Shown: positions 30,700 through 39,414, numbered from the stretch's first letter. The stretch: 58,859 nucleotides of DNA from Mesorhizobium temperatum (GCF_002284575.1 NZ_NPKJ01000029.1:1-58859), one strand, 5' to 3'. Translations and numbers: made by a program. The notes: a model not told the origin generated them from the letters alone.

Positions 30700-30804
30700 T
30701 CAGCCGAAATAAAGACGAAGCACGTTTATCGCCACCTCGAAGGTCAGGAAAAGGAGGTTCAATGCGGCGACCCCAAGGAGAATTTTGGCTACCAACATCT
30801 CCAT
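30700..30804 (-). CDS. 34-residue single-helix membrane protein
   Basis: A minimal peptide (MEMLVAKILLG start, NLLFLTFEVAINVLRLYFG end), almost all one transmembrane helix. It sits 14 bp from the next small gene and 34 bp after the preceding one in the oxidase operon. ATG 30804 or 30798 could start it. Very short subunits of this type occur in terminal oxidases (compare CydX in the bd family), but no homology is claimed. Confidence 0.5.
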   Translation of the reverse strand: MEMLVAKILLGVAALNLLFLTFEVAINVLRLYFG

Positions 30805-30838
30805 CACTCCTGCCTTACCAGCCCTTGCGACAAGTCTC

Positions 30839-31063
30839 TTAGAACAGACGGCCGGGGCCGAGCCCGCCCCAATAAACATACATGTAATACAGCCCCCAAC
30901 CGAACAGCAGCACGTAGACGACGAGAAGCCATAGCGGAATGAATCCCACACGCGCCTGTATCAGGCCGCCGGCATAGTCCTCCAGTTCAGGGTGCGAGCT
31001 TTGACGCACATCCAGTTCAGGGTGCGTCGGGCTCTCCGGATCGCTGCTCTGCAGATCGCTCAT
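30839..31063 (-). CDS. 74-residue membrane protein resembling a CcoP anchor
   Basis: A polar N-terminus containing a repeated SHPEL/THPEL motif is followed by YAGGLIQARVGFIPLWLLVVYVLLFGWGLYYMYVYWGGLGPG, one long transmembrane helix. The D-x-Y...I...P-L-W...W-G-L-Y-Y layout resembles the N-terminal membrane anchor of CcoP/FixP, but no heme domain follows. With the cytochrome domains fused to the CcoO-like subunit, this may be a detached anchor (inference). It overlaps the 3' end of the preceding gene by about 47 bp. Confidence 0.6.
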   Translation of the reverse strand: MSDLQSSDPESPTHPELDVRQSSHPELEDYAGGLIQARVGFIPLWLLVVYVLLFGWGLYYMYVYWGGLGPGRLF

Positions 31064-31211
31064 TCTCCATCTCCCTTTCAAAAAACCCGTTGGCGGCTTT
31101 GTCGGTGCCGCTCAACGCGCCGGATAGGACGCCCCAGATGAACAAGAACAGGGCCGCCAGGCTCATCATCATGGCGCCCGCATACGGTCCGGTGACTTCA
31201 AAACCGAGCAT
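31017..31211 (-). CDS. 64-residue membrane protein, CcoQ-like by position
   Basis: One transmembrane helix (about residues 9-31, GAMMMSLAALFLFIWGVLSGAL) followed by a charged, acidic C-terminal tail. It lies 3 bp after the cytochrome-rich subunit gene, the place CcoQ/FixQ holds in ccoNOQP operons, and has the same size and topology. Sequence similarity to CcoQ is not evident, so the comparison is positional only. Confidence 0.6.
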   Translation of the reverse strand: MLGFEVTGPYAGAMMMSLAALFLFIWGVLSGALSGTDKAANGFFEREMENERSAEQRSGEPDAP

Positions 31212-31214
31212 GCG

Positions 31215-32879
31215 CTAACCTCCTGCGGGTGCTTGTTTCTCGCCAGGCGGCGCTGGCGGGCCGGACGCCGGCACCGACGGATCGGGCACATAGGCTCGCT
31301 CAGGCTTGTCAGCGACCAGTTCCAGATCGTTCAGCGCCGCGCGGGCCTCCTGCTTGATCGACAGCGGCTGCAGCGAGAGCGGGTCTTTAAAGGCGGAAAG
31401 CGCCACCACGAAATAGGAAAGCGCCCACCGGTCCTCGTCCGGAAAGGAATCCCGATAGGACGGCATCGGCGTGCCGCTGAGGCCGGTAGTTATCGTCCGG
31501 AAGATGTCTTCGACGGCCGGGCCAGACTTGAACTGGCCGCTGGTGAGGTCGGCCGGCACGGCGGCGAACCCGAGATCATCCTTGAGGCCAGCTGCCTTCT
31601 CGCCGTCGCCCTTGCCGCCTTGGCCGTGGCACTCCCAGCACTTCGCCACCTGCCAAACCTCCTTACCTCGGTCCAGCACCGTCTGGGACGGGGTCGGCGG
31701 GCGCCCGATATACAACGGTGGGCCAGGCGGTTCCTCGACGAAGAAAGCGTAAGGACTGGCGGGATCGGAACGGTCAACCGCTAGCTCATACTTGATGTAC
31801 TGGATCACCGCCAGCCGATCGTTGAGCGGCAGTTCGTACCAAGGGGGCATTGCCGTGCCGCGGATGCCGCGAGTAATGGTGCGCAGCATGTCGCCGTCCG
31901 TGGGCAGGGGCTCCTTTGTCAACCTGAACTTGAAGACTGCGGACGTGAAGTCCCTGGGCCGCTGGTTAAACATAAAGGTGGCGGCCGGCCCGTTGCCGTC
32001 GCCTTTGGCACCGTGGCAACCGATGCAGCGGCGCTCATAGACTTCCTTGCCATAAGCAATCCATTCCTCGGAGCGCGGCATCGTCGCATCCATGACCTCC
32101 AGGCTTTGCGGCTCGAAAAGATCGCGCCATTTACCCCGGTTCGTGCCGAGCTTCTGGAGGTAGGAAACGAGCGCCGCCACCGATTCCGTCTCCGCCGCGA
32201 TGCTGACGGTTTCTCCTGTGTATTCGTCGTTCGGCGTCAGGATGATCGGCTTTCTTTCGCGCGCCTTCAGCGGCACGAACAGCAACCCGTACGCATTCGG
32301 CGTCAGCCGGATCGCTTGCTGGCTGTCGAAGTCGAACAGGCCTTTGGTGACCTCTGTCCTTTCCAGGGTCCGATTACCAGCGCCGTCGTCAACGATACGG
32401 ACGGCTGCATCGGGCTCGTGGAAGAGGCCTCGATACGGCGCCATTATCGAGTCCGGCACCAGCATCCGCGGATTGTAGAAGTGCGCCAGGTGCCATTCGT
32501 CGCTGTATTTCAGGCCGACGCGCGTCAGGTCCGGCCCGATCCGGCGTGTGCCTAACAGGTGCGGCACGTCATAGGCGTATTCGCCCGCCTCGCTGACCGG
32601 TCCCCAGCGGCGGATCTCGCCGGTCACCGGCCGCACGAATTGCGAATGGCAGTACCAGCAGCCTTCGCGCAGGTAAATGTTGCGGCCGCGACGCTGCTGC
32701 TCGGTGTAGTCCGTCGCCTCTGAAACCGTCCATTTCAGCTGGCCGAAATCCGTGCGCACCACCGAAGTCACGCGCGTAGTTCGCGAGGACGGTTCCACGA
32801 AGGGCAGCACGCCCTGCGTGATCACCGCAAGGGTGATGCAGAAGACGCCGGCGAACAGCGCGAAGAAGCGAACGTTCAC
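31215..32879 (-). CDS. CcoO-like subunit fused to two cytochrome c domains
   Basis: 554 residues with an N-terminal membrane anchor (5-25). The first 200 residues follow the CcoO/FixO pattern with heme site CWYCH (74-78), SQFVRPVTGEIRRWGPVSEAGE and IGPDLTRVG. Two further c-type domains follow: CIGCH (285-289) with probable ligand Met344, and CWECH (414-418) with Met472. Canonical CcoO has one heme and ends near residue 240; the diheme part is normally a separate protein, CcoP. It overlaps the subunit I gene by 4 bp. Confidence 0.88.
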   Translation of the reverse strand: MNVRFFALFAGVFCITLAVITQGVLPFVEPSSRTTRVTSVVRTDFGQLKWTVSEATDYTEQQRRGRNIYLREGCWYCHSQFVRPVTGEIRRWGPVSEAGEYAYDVPHLLGTRRIGPDLTRVGLKYSDEWHLAHFYNPRMLVPDSIMAPYRGLFHEPDAAVRIVDDGAGNRTLERTEVTKGLFDFDSQQAIRLTPNAYGLLFVPLKARERKPIILTPNDEYTGETVSIAAETESVAALVSYLQKLGTNRGKWRDLFEPQSLEVMDATMPRSEEWIAYGKEVYERRCIGCHGAKGDGNGPAATFMFNQRPRDFTSAVFKFRLTKEPLPTDGDMLRTITRGIRGTAMPPWYELPLNDRLAVIQYIKYELAVDRSDPASPYAFFVEEPPGPPLYIGRPPTPSQTVLDRGKEVWQVAKCWECHGQGGKGDGEKAAGLKDDLGFAAVPADLTSGQFKSGPAVEDIFRTITTGLSGTPMPSYRDSFPDEDRWALSYFVVALSAFKDPLSLQPLSIKQEARAALNDLELVADKPERAYVPDPSVPASGPPAPPGEKQAPAGG

Positions 32880-34393
32880 TGCGCGGGCCCTCCCGCCGGG
32901 GCCGGGATAGGCGCCTCCACCGGCCCGCGGACGCGTCGCGCCTCAGCCGCCGGGCTGGTCAGCGCGGTCAGCATCAGATTCACCACCAGCAGCGACATAC
33001 CGATATCCATGCTGATGCCTGCCAGGGTCCGTGCCAGCCAGTAGGGCTTCACCCAGACGAGCGAGTCGAGCCATTCGACCCCATTCATCCATTGATAGCC
33101 CTGCTGCAGCCCGCCCGCTGTGAGGACCAGGCCCATGGTCGTGATGCCGACGGTAATCAGCCAGAACGACCAGTTGCCGAGCTTGAAGGACCAGAGTTCG
33201 CGCCCGAACAGCCGCGGCCAAGTATAGATGAGGCCCCCCATCGCCCAGACGACGAAGGTGCCGAACACGGTGAGATGCGAATGCGAGATGACGAAATCGG
33301 TGAAATGGGTCGGCTGCTGCAGCTGCCGCAGCGCCTCGGTCGAGCCCTGGAAGCAGCCGACGAGATACATGAGCGAGCCCATGATCAGGAACTTCGCCGG
33401 CAAGTTTCTGCCGAACTCATGCCACTTGCCCATCATGGTGCCGAAGAAGTTCACCAGCACCGTCCACACCGGAATGATCAGCAGCATCGACGTGACGACG
33501 GCCAAGGTCTCGGCCCAGTCCGCGATCGGGCTGTAGAGGTAATGGTGGATGCCGACGAACGGGTAGAACAGTGCCAGGGACCAGAAGCCTACCAGCGAGA
33601 GCTTATGGGCATAAAGCGGATTTCGCGCGCTGATCGGCAGGAAATAGTAGATGATCACGTAGCCCGCGGGCGTTATCCACAGCCCGACGATGTAGTGGAG
33701 ATAGAGGCCATGGAAGGCGGCGCTGTTGATGCCCGAGATCGTGTATGGCAGGATGAAGCTTCCAAGCACGAAGTTCATCGTCGTCCACACGAAAGTGGCG
33801 ATCAAGTACCATAGCGCGACATAGATCGCCGGCTCGAGCCTTCGACTGATCGTGATCAGGAACTGCGCGGTAGCAACAGCCACCACGATGAAGAATGCGA
33901 CCTTCGCGTAGAGCGGAAGCTCTCCGGCTTCCAAACCGTCACTGTCGCCGATCAGCAAGCCGACCAAACCGGCAAGCGTTGCGACGTTCCAGACCCATGC
34001 GAGAAGAACCGACCACTCCGACCATATCACCCGCACCCCCGACAGACGCGGCACGAGATAGTAGCAAAGGCCGATGAAAAGCGTCGAGAAAGCGCCGAAG
34101 ATGACACCGTTGACGTGGACCGGGCGCAGCCGGCCGAAGGTGAGCTCGAGGTTCCCCGATCCGAGATAGTCGGGGTAGTTGAAGGTGCTCGAGATCAGGA
34201 CGCCGACGGATGGCGTCACCATCAGCCAGAACATGCCGAAATAAAGCCAGGTCCGCACGACCCGGTTGTCGACCAGCGCATCCAGGTCCACATTCGCGAA
34301 CTTGCCGCGCAGCTCCATCCCAGTCTCTGCCAACGCCAACGCATAGACCTCCCCGCGCGGTTCCCGGGCCGCGACTGCTTCAATCCCACCCAT
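32876..34393 (-). CDS. cbb3-like heme-copper oxidase subunit I
   Basis: 505 residues, about twelve helices. All six metal-ligand histidines are in place: His93 (RPVHVNG) and His373 for the low-spin heme, His371 for the active-site heme (SHSHLTVFG), and His233, His283 and His284 (GIHHYLYSP) for CuB. Tyr277 lies six residues before His283, the helix VII position of the cross-linked tyrosine in C-type (cbb3) oxidases; NO reductases lack it. Oxygen reduction is therefore more likely than NO reduction. It is followed by the triheme subunit. Confidence 0.9.
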   Translation of the reverse strand: MGGIEAVAAREPRGEVYALALAETGMELRGKFANVDLDALVDNRVVRTWLYFGMFWLMVTPSVGVLISSTFNYPDYLGSGNLELTFGRLRPVHVNGVIFGAFSTLFIGLCYYLVPRLSGVRVIWSEWSVLLAWVWNVATLAGLVGLLIGDSDGLEAGELPLYAKVAFFIVVAVATAQFLITISRRLEPAIYVALWYLIATFVWTTMNFVLGSFILPYTISGINSAAFHGLYLHYIVGLWITPAGYVIIYYFLPISARNPLYAHKLSLVGFWSLALFYPFVGIHHYLYSPIADWAETLAVVTSMLLIIPVWTVLVNFFGTMMGKWHEFGRNLPAKFLIMGSLMYLVGCFQGSTEALRQLQQPTHFTDFVISHSHLTVFGTFVVWAMGGLIYTWPRLFGRELWSFKLGNWSFWLITVGITTMGLVLTAGGLQQGYQWMNGVEWLDSLVWVKPYWLARTLAGISMDIGMSLLVVNLMLTALTSPAAEARRVRGPVEAPIPAPAGGPAQ

Positions 34394-34454
34394 CGAATGT
34401 CACCCCGATGGCGGACGCGCTCCCGTGAAGCCGATGCCCCGGCTATCGACGAGA

Positions 34455-34919
34455 CTAGTACTTGCCTGGCACCAACACCGAGCCGGTGTTCGACCAGGTG
34501 ATATACGCCTCGAGCGCCTTCATCGCCTCCGATTCGGGATCGATCTTCTCGCCCTGGTTCGGTTTCTCGATGCACCAGTTGATCATGTCGCGCAGTGTCG
34601 CGAACTTGGCCATCGACGCCTGGAACTTCGGGAACGCCTGCGGGTGGGTATCGGAGGCCATCGGATGGCACATGGCGCAGGCCCACCCGGTGGTCGACAG
34701 CTTGACGCCCAACTGCTCCGCCATCGCCGCATCACCGTGGAACAGGAGGTCTCCCTTCCTGACCTCCTCCATGAACGCCTCTTGATAGAGTTTCAGCTGC
34801 TTTGGCGTCACCGGATCCTTGTTGGCACTGGCCGGCCCGAGGACGACGGCAGCTGCGACGACTGCTCCTGCGACGGTGGATCGCCTCAGAATGCACAGGA
34901 ATGTCGGTGTGTTTATCAT
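34455..34919 (-). CDS. SoxA-like monoheme cytochrome c
   Basis: 154 residues with a hydrophobic signal peptide, then one heme site (WACAMCHPMAS). The C-terminal half, FPKFQASMAKFATLRDMINWCIEKPNQG...AMKALEAYITW, matches in layout the C-terminal domain of SoxA/TsdA cytochromes, including the N-x-C after the helix and the late A-x-x-x-Y-I-x-W helix. SoxA with SoxX links thiosulfate to SoxY; no SoxX is present here. It lies between the metallophosphoesterase (12 bp away) and oxidase subunit I. Confidence 0.75.
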   Translation of the reverse strand: MINTPTFLCILRRSTVAGAVVAAAVVLGPASANKDPVTPKQLKLYQEAFMEEVRKGDLLFHGDAAMAEQLGVKLSTTGWACAMCHPMASDTHPQAFPKFQASMAKFATLRDMINWCIEKPNQGEKIDPESEAMKALEAYITWSNTGSVLVPGKY

Positions 34920-34931
34920 AGCCACCACCCT

Positions 34932-36077
34932 TTATGGATTTTCCCACGGGTACTGATTGTCGGCGATGCGTGGCCGTATGACCTCCCCAATGCTCTTGTC
35001 GTGGTCCTCCGGCGACTGGACGAACACCTCCTTGCGGCCCCACATGATGTACTCGACATCGACCTTGTCGTCGGCGTTGACGTTCACGGTTTCCCAACCG
35101 ACCCCATCGTAGTGATCGCCGGGGTCGGCCCGGATCATCGGCTTGGTCAGCTTGGGCACGCCTTCCGGGGCATAGGGCCACGGCCAGGAGGTCGCCAGCA
35201 TGCCGATCGAGCGCATGCTGCCGATCTCGTTGTAGAGCACCTGGTGCACGTGACCGTGGATGTTGGTGACCTTGGTATAAGGCTTCAGCACGTCATTCAC
35301 TTCGCGCCAGTCGCGCACCCAGAAATTCCAGGGCGGGTAGTACTCGTACAGCGGATTATGACTGAAGATGACGATCGGCTTGGACTTATCCCAGTCGGCG
35401 AGTGTCTTCTGCATCCAGTCGAGTTGCTCGCGGCCGACGCCGGCCCACGCGCCGGCAACCGTGCCGTCGAGGGTAGCCATGTGGCCCATGCGCTCCTCTG
35501 GCGTCATCTTCTTCGCTGTCCAGTAGTCCGGTCCCCGGCTGACCGTATCGAGCCCGATGAAGCGCACGCCTTTGTGATCGAAGGTCCAGTTGGGTTGGCC
35601 GAACAACTCGCCCCACTTCTTGCCCATATCCAGATACCAGTCATGCTCGCCCGGGATGTAGTACTTCTTGATCTTCAGATCCTTGAGGAGCTCAACGCCA
35701 AGCTCAAGTTCCTCGATCTTTCCGAGCTGGGCCAGGTCGCCGCCGAAGATCAGGAAGTCGGCCGGCGGATCCATAGCCTGGACCTCTTGCACGGCGCGCA
35801 CCACCTTGTCGACGAAGCGCGTGTTGAGGGATCTCTCGTAGAGATGGGTGTCCGAAATCCAGGCAAACTTGAAGGGCGCTTCGGCGGCGTGAGCGACGTC
35901 GATGGTGTTGAGCAGCGGCCACCACGCGAAGGTCTGGCCGACGGAAGCAGCGCCGAACAGCAGCGATCTGTGAATGAAGGTGCGGCGGGTGATTTGGAGC
36001 GAGTCGTCGGGCCGTACTCCAGGCGGCTGCAGCACCGCATGCATTTCGCGCCGAATGCGGTCAAGCTCTTCAGACAT
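34932..36077 (-). CDS. Tat-exported calcineurin-like metallophosphoesterase
   Basis: 381 residues. A twin-arginine motif (ITRRTFIHRSLLFG, near residue 30) with a hydrophobic stretch points to folded export. The dinuclear metal site is present as WISDTHLYE, FGGDLAQLG, PGEHDWY, FSHNP and HGHVH. The third motif is G-E-H-D where most of the superfamily has G-N-H-D. It is far shorter than SoxB (about 560) and lacks the 5'-nucleotidase C-terminal domain. A strong ribosome site (GAGGAGG) precedes the ATG. Confidence 0.87.
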   Translation of the reverse strand: MSEELDRIRREMHAVLQPPGVRPDDSLQITRRTFIHRSLLFGAASVGQTFAWWPLLNTIDVAHAAEAPFKFAWISDTHLYERSLNTRFVDKVVRAVQEVQAMDPPADFLIFGGDLAQLGKIEELELGVELLKDLKIKKYYIPGEHDWYLDMGKKWGELFGQPNWTFDHKGVRFIGLDTVSRGPDYWTAKKMTPEERMGHMATLDGTVAGAWAGVGREQLDWMQKTLADWDKSKPIVIFSHNPLYEYYPPWNFWVRDWREVNDVLKPYTKVTNIHGHVHQVLYNEIGSMRSIGMLATSWPWPYAPEGVPKLTKPMIRADPGDHYDGVGWETVNVNADDKVDVEYIMWGRKEVFVQSPEDHDKSIGEVIRPRIADNQYPWENP

Positions 36078-36167
36078 CAGGGTTCCTCCTCAGTGCAGAC
36101 CGTTTCTTAAAGCGTCGGTCTTCTCGCAGGAGCGCGACCCTGTTGAATCAGTGGGTCGCCCATTTTC

Positions 36168-36884
36168 TTATTTTTTCAGTTCAATCGTCAGACTGGTGGC
36201 CTTATTCTCCTCTACCGTTACGGGCTGCTCGATAGGCCCGGTGAAGGGGTGGATCGCCACGAGCTTGTAGTCCCCAGGCGGAACATCGGTTATGCTGAAC
36301 TTGCCATCGGTGCCGGTGACCGCATAGTAGGGGTTGTCCACCACATAGACCCAGCCTTCCATCCAGCCATGCGCGTCGCAGTCGATGCGGACAGTGCCGG
36401 CCCGCTTCAGTTCGACGGGTATCCGCTGGCCCTTATTGGGCAGCGCCAGGTTGAAGGCGGTGCGCTTGCCATAATACCCGTGGGTGTTGTGGAGCATTGG
36501 GTCGCTGTTGACCACCTCCAGCGAACCGGCCGGTATCATCTGAACCGCGGGCTCAAAGCGACATTTGAGGTTGTTAAGCTCAGGCGGCTTTCCGGGCTCC
36601 GGCCAGGCCTTTCCCTGTGCCACGTCGACCAGCTGCACCGCCGCGTTCAGCACGGCCTGATCGCTGCCGACTTCGATCAGCGGCTCCTCGCGGGGGTCGC
36701 CGCACACCTCGATATCCTTGGTGGGAATGATCTTTGTTGTCGGCACGTCGCCGCGGTAGACGATCGTACCCTCGATCGTTCCGCCTCCCGTGACCGGACC
36801 CACTTCGTAGGCTTGCGCAGGCGCGGACATCGTCGCAACGAAAGCGATCGCCGCCAGCCCGCTCATCAATTCGCGAATGGTCAT
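36168..36884 (-). CDS. Secreted cupredoxin-like / carboxypeptidase-regulatory protein
   Basis: 238 residues. The signal peptide (1-24) ends SAPAQA. The central domain shows a type 1 copper pattern: a histidine in DPMLHNTHGYYG and a downstream C-x-x-H-x-x-M in DCDAHGWMEG. A C-terminal domain (GTDGKFSITDVPPGDYKLVAIHP) is a carboxypeptidase-regulatory-like beta-sandwich. ATG 36884 is chosen because AAGGAGGTGG lies 8 nt upstream. It is the first gene of the minus-strand operon and may pass electrons or copper in the periplasm. Confidence 0.8.
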   Translation of the reverse strand: MTIRELMSGLAAIAFVATMSAPAQAYEVGPVTGGGTIEGTIVYRGDVPTTKIIPTKDIEVCGDPREEPLIEVGSDQAVLNAAVQLVDVAQGKAWPEPGKPPELNNLKCRFEPAVQMIPAGSLEVVNSDPMLHNTHGYYGKRTAFNLALPNKGQRIPVELKRAGTVRIDCDAHGWMEGWVYVVDNPYYAVTGTDGKFSITDVPPGDYKLVAIHPFTGPIEQPVTVEENKATSLTIELKK

Positions 36885-37059
36885 GGACGCCACCTCCTTC
36901 ATTGGGATGAGGGGCAACTCCTGAAAGTAGGGCCAAACCAGCACCATGTCTAGCCATTCAGCAAAAAAATATGATAAGGTTCGGCAGTTTAGGCGAGTTT
37001 GCTAGTTGCAGACGTCGCGGGGTTTTGGAGCGTCTTTCTCGAGGTACCGGAGGTACTTG

Positions 37060-37662
37060 ATGAGCCGACGGCATGAACTCCTCGCTCCGGGCCTACGGTC
37101 CCTCATATCCCGCTTCTGCATCATATTCGCAGCGGCCCTGTCGATCTGCCCACCGGTCGCACGGACTGACACGCCCGTGACGGTCGGCGGCTCATTCACG
37201 CTTACGGCGCCGGACGGAACGACGGTCACCGATGAGACTTATCGCGGCAAATGGCTGCTGGTTTTCTTCGGCTATACTTCTTGTCCCGACATCTGTCCGA
37301 CGACGCTATCATCAATCGCCTCGGCGATTGATGAACTCGGCCCCGACGCTGCAAAACTGCAACCGCTCTTCATCACCGTCGATCCCGAACGCGACACGCC
37401 TGAGGTGATGGGAAGCTTTACCGCGGCGTTCGATCCGCGCATCGTGGGACTGACCGGCAGCCCGCGACAGATCGCTGCGGTTTCGGAGGCATATGGCGCC
37501 TATGGTGTTGCGCGCCAGGGCGAGGCGGGCGGTGACGACTACCTAATGGATCACGGCACCCACATCTACATCATGAACCCACAGGGGCAATTCGTGGAGG
37601 GGCTAGACTCTGACACACCAAGCAGCGGCATTGCCGCTACGTTGGGTGAACTGATGCGATGA
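37060..37662 (+). CDS. SCO1/SenC-type copper chaperone
   Basis: 200 residues with an N-terminal hydrophobic anchor or signal (about 15-35). The thioredoxin-fold SCO domain has the copper cysteines in YTSCPDICPTTL and the third ligand histidine in DHGTHIYIMNP. SCO proteins deliver copper to heme-copper oxidases. ATG 37060 is supported by GGAGG 6 nt upstream. It is divergent from the oxidase operon across a 175-bp gap in which no FNR/FixK box was seen. Confidence 0.92.
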   Translation: MSRRHELLAPGLRSLISRFCIIFAAALSICPPVARTDTPVTVGGSFTLTAPDGTTVTDETYRGKWLLVFFGYTSCPDICPTTLSSIASAIDELGPDAAKLQPLFITVDPERDTPEVMGSFTAAFDPRIVGLTGSPRQIAAVSEAYGAYGVARQGEAGGDDYLMDHGTHIYIMNPQGQFVEGLDSDTPSSGIAATLGELMR

Positions 37663-37741
37663 TACGAGCCCTGGGATGACGGGGATCACGATCATGCATT
37701 GATCGATCCATAGAAAGTTGTCATCCGGAAGGAGAGCGGCC

Positions 37742-37984
37742 ATGCAAAGACATACAAAGGAAGCTTCGGAGCTCAAGGCATTGATCCTCGCGGATCTTCA
37801 TAAGGAGCCGGGATGCGAGCACGTCACCGATTTTGTGATTCAGCGGCTCGAAACCAAGGAGAACGGGGCAAACTGGACCGTCAAATATCTGGATCCTAAT
37901 CAAGATAAGGTCTGCGAGACGATTCTGATAAACATAGCGCGAATGTTGCAGCTCAATTTCGACCTTCCTGAACGCGGGTCGTGA
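37742..37984 (+). CDS. Conserved-looking 80-residue hypothetical protein
   Basis: A soluble, mixed alpha/beta protein of 80 residues. It begins [36 protein letters not shown] and contains a [14 protein letters not shown] block. There is no signal peptide, and I recognise no family. GGAGAG precedes the ATG at 37742. It lies between the SCO gene and hemA on the same strand and is probably cotranscribed with them. Confidence 0.7.
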   Translation: MQRHTKEASELKALILADLHKEPGCEHVTDFVIQRLETKENGANWTVKYLDPNQDKVCETILINIARMLQLNFDLPERGS

Positions 37985-38196
37985 GGAACGATGCGAGCGG
38001 GATCGGCGGGCATCGCGCTTCGACGCAATTCGTATGCAAGCAGGGGAATCGGGCGATGGCGGAACCCACAGCGTTGCACACCGGCAAACCTGGCGGCGTA
38101 AAGAACGTCATTGCGCCGCGGCGATTTGGACCTCCGATGACCGGAGATGCGGGCGATATGGCCGATGGGCAAGGCCGTATGTTGGAGCCAGGCAAT

Positions 38197-39414
38197 ATGA
38201 GTTATGACGGTTTCTTTGCAGATGCGATCGCGCGTCTGCAAGAGGAACGGCGCTACCGTGTGTTCGCAGACCTTGAGCGCATCGCCGGACGCTTTCCCAA
38301 TGCCGTGTGGCATTCCCCGCATGGACCGAAGGACGTCGTGATCTGGTGCTCCAACGACTATCTCGGGATGGGACAACACCCGAAGGTGGTCGCCGCCATG
38401 GTGGAGACTGCTACCCGCCTGGGAACGGGGGCCGGCGGGACGCGCAATATCTCCGGCACCAGCCATCCACTCGTAGAGCTCGAGGGCGAGCTTGCCGATC
38501 TCCACGGCAAGGAGGCGGCACTGGTCTTCACGTCCGGCTATGTTTCGAACCAGACTGGCATCTCGACCATCGCCAAGCTGATCCCCGGTTGTCTGATCCT
38601 GTCCGATGCGCTCAACCATAATTCGATGATCGAGGGCATCCGCCAGTCCGATACGGATAAGAGGATCTTCCGCCACAACGACGTCGATCATCTCGAGGAA
38701 TTGTTGAAGGCGGCGGGTCCGGATCGGCCAAAACTCATCGTCTTTGAAAGTCTCTATTCGATGGGCGGCGACGTCGCGCCAATCAATCGCATTTGCGAAA
38801 TCGCCGATCGTTATGGCGCAATGACCTATCTCGATGAGGTCCATGCTGTGGGCATGTACGGCCCTCGCGGCGCCGGCATCGCCGCGCGCGACGGCGCCAT
38901 GAACCGGATCGATGTGATCGAAGGCACGCTCGCCAAGGCCTTCGGCTGCCTCGGCGGCTATATCACGGGAAGTGCTGTGCTGATCGATGCGGTTCGTTCC
39001 TATGCTCCGGGTTTCATCTTCACCACCGCGTTGCCGCCGGCGATCTGCGCCGCGGCCACAGCGGCGATCCGGCATCTGAAAACCTCGCAGTGGGAGCGCA
39101 AGTGCCAGCAGAACCGCGTCCGGCGGGTCAAGGCGGCGCTGGGTGCCGCTGGGCTGCCGGTCATCCTGAGCGACACCCATATCGTTCCGGTGGCAGTCGG
39201 CGATCCGGCGCATTGCAAAGCGGCGAGCGACCTGCTGCTGAGCGAGCACGACATCTATATCCAGCCGATCAATTATCCGACCGTGGCGAAGGGAACTGAG
39301 CGGCTGCGCATCACGCCGACACCCTGTCATGAGGACATCATGATCGATCGGCTCGCGGCAGCTTTGTTCGACGTCTGGAATCGGCTCGGGCTGCCACGGG
39401 ACAATCTCGCCTGA
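38197..39414 (+). CDS. hemA: 5-aminolevulinate synthase
   Basis: 405 residues, the usual length for the alphaproteobacterial PLP enzyme that condenses glycine and succinyl-CoA at the start of haem synthesis. Visible blocks: [59 protein letters not shown], and the PLP lysine in [16 protein letters not shown] 38197 (GGAG upstream) gives the standard N-terminus. The frame is also open back to 37981, with a second start candidate at ATG 38056. It lies next to haem-protein genes and would boost haem supply for them. Confidence 0.94.
   Translation: MSYDGFFADAIARLQEERRYRVFADLERIAGRFPNAVWHSPHGPKDVVIWCSNDYLGMGQHPKVVAAMVETATRLGTGAGGTRNISGTSHPLVELEGELADLHGKEAALVFTSGYVSNQTGISTIAKLIPGCLILSDALNHNSMIEGIRQSDTDKRIFRHNDVDHLEELLKAAGPDRPKLIVFESLYSMGGDVAPINRICEIADRYGAMTYLDEVHAVGMYGPRGAGIAARDGAMNRIDVIEGTLAKAFGCLGGYITGSAVLIDAVRSYAPGFIFTTALPPAICAAATAAIRHLKTSQWERKCQQNRVRRVKAALGAAGLPVILSDTHIVPVAVGDPAHCKAASDLLLSEHDIYIQPINYPTVAKGTERLRITPTPCHEDIMIDRLAAALFDVWNRLGLPRDNLA

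Noticed and set aside
32876..34393. Interpretation of subunit I as nitric oxide reductase NorB
   Set aside because: Tyr277 at the cbb3 helix VII position and the neighbouring CcoO-like, FixI-like and SCO genes favour an oxygen reductase; no norC, norD or norQ is present.
36885..37059. FNR/FixK-type box between the divergent oxidase and SCO genes
   Set aside because: No TTGAT-N4-ATCAA or close variant was found on reading the 175-bp gap.
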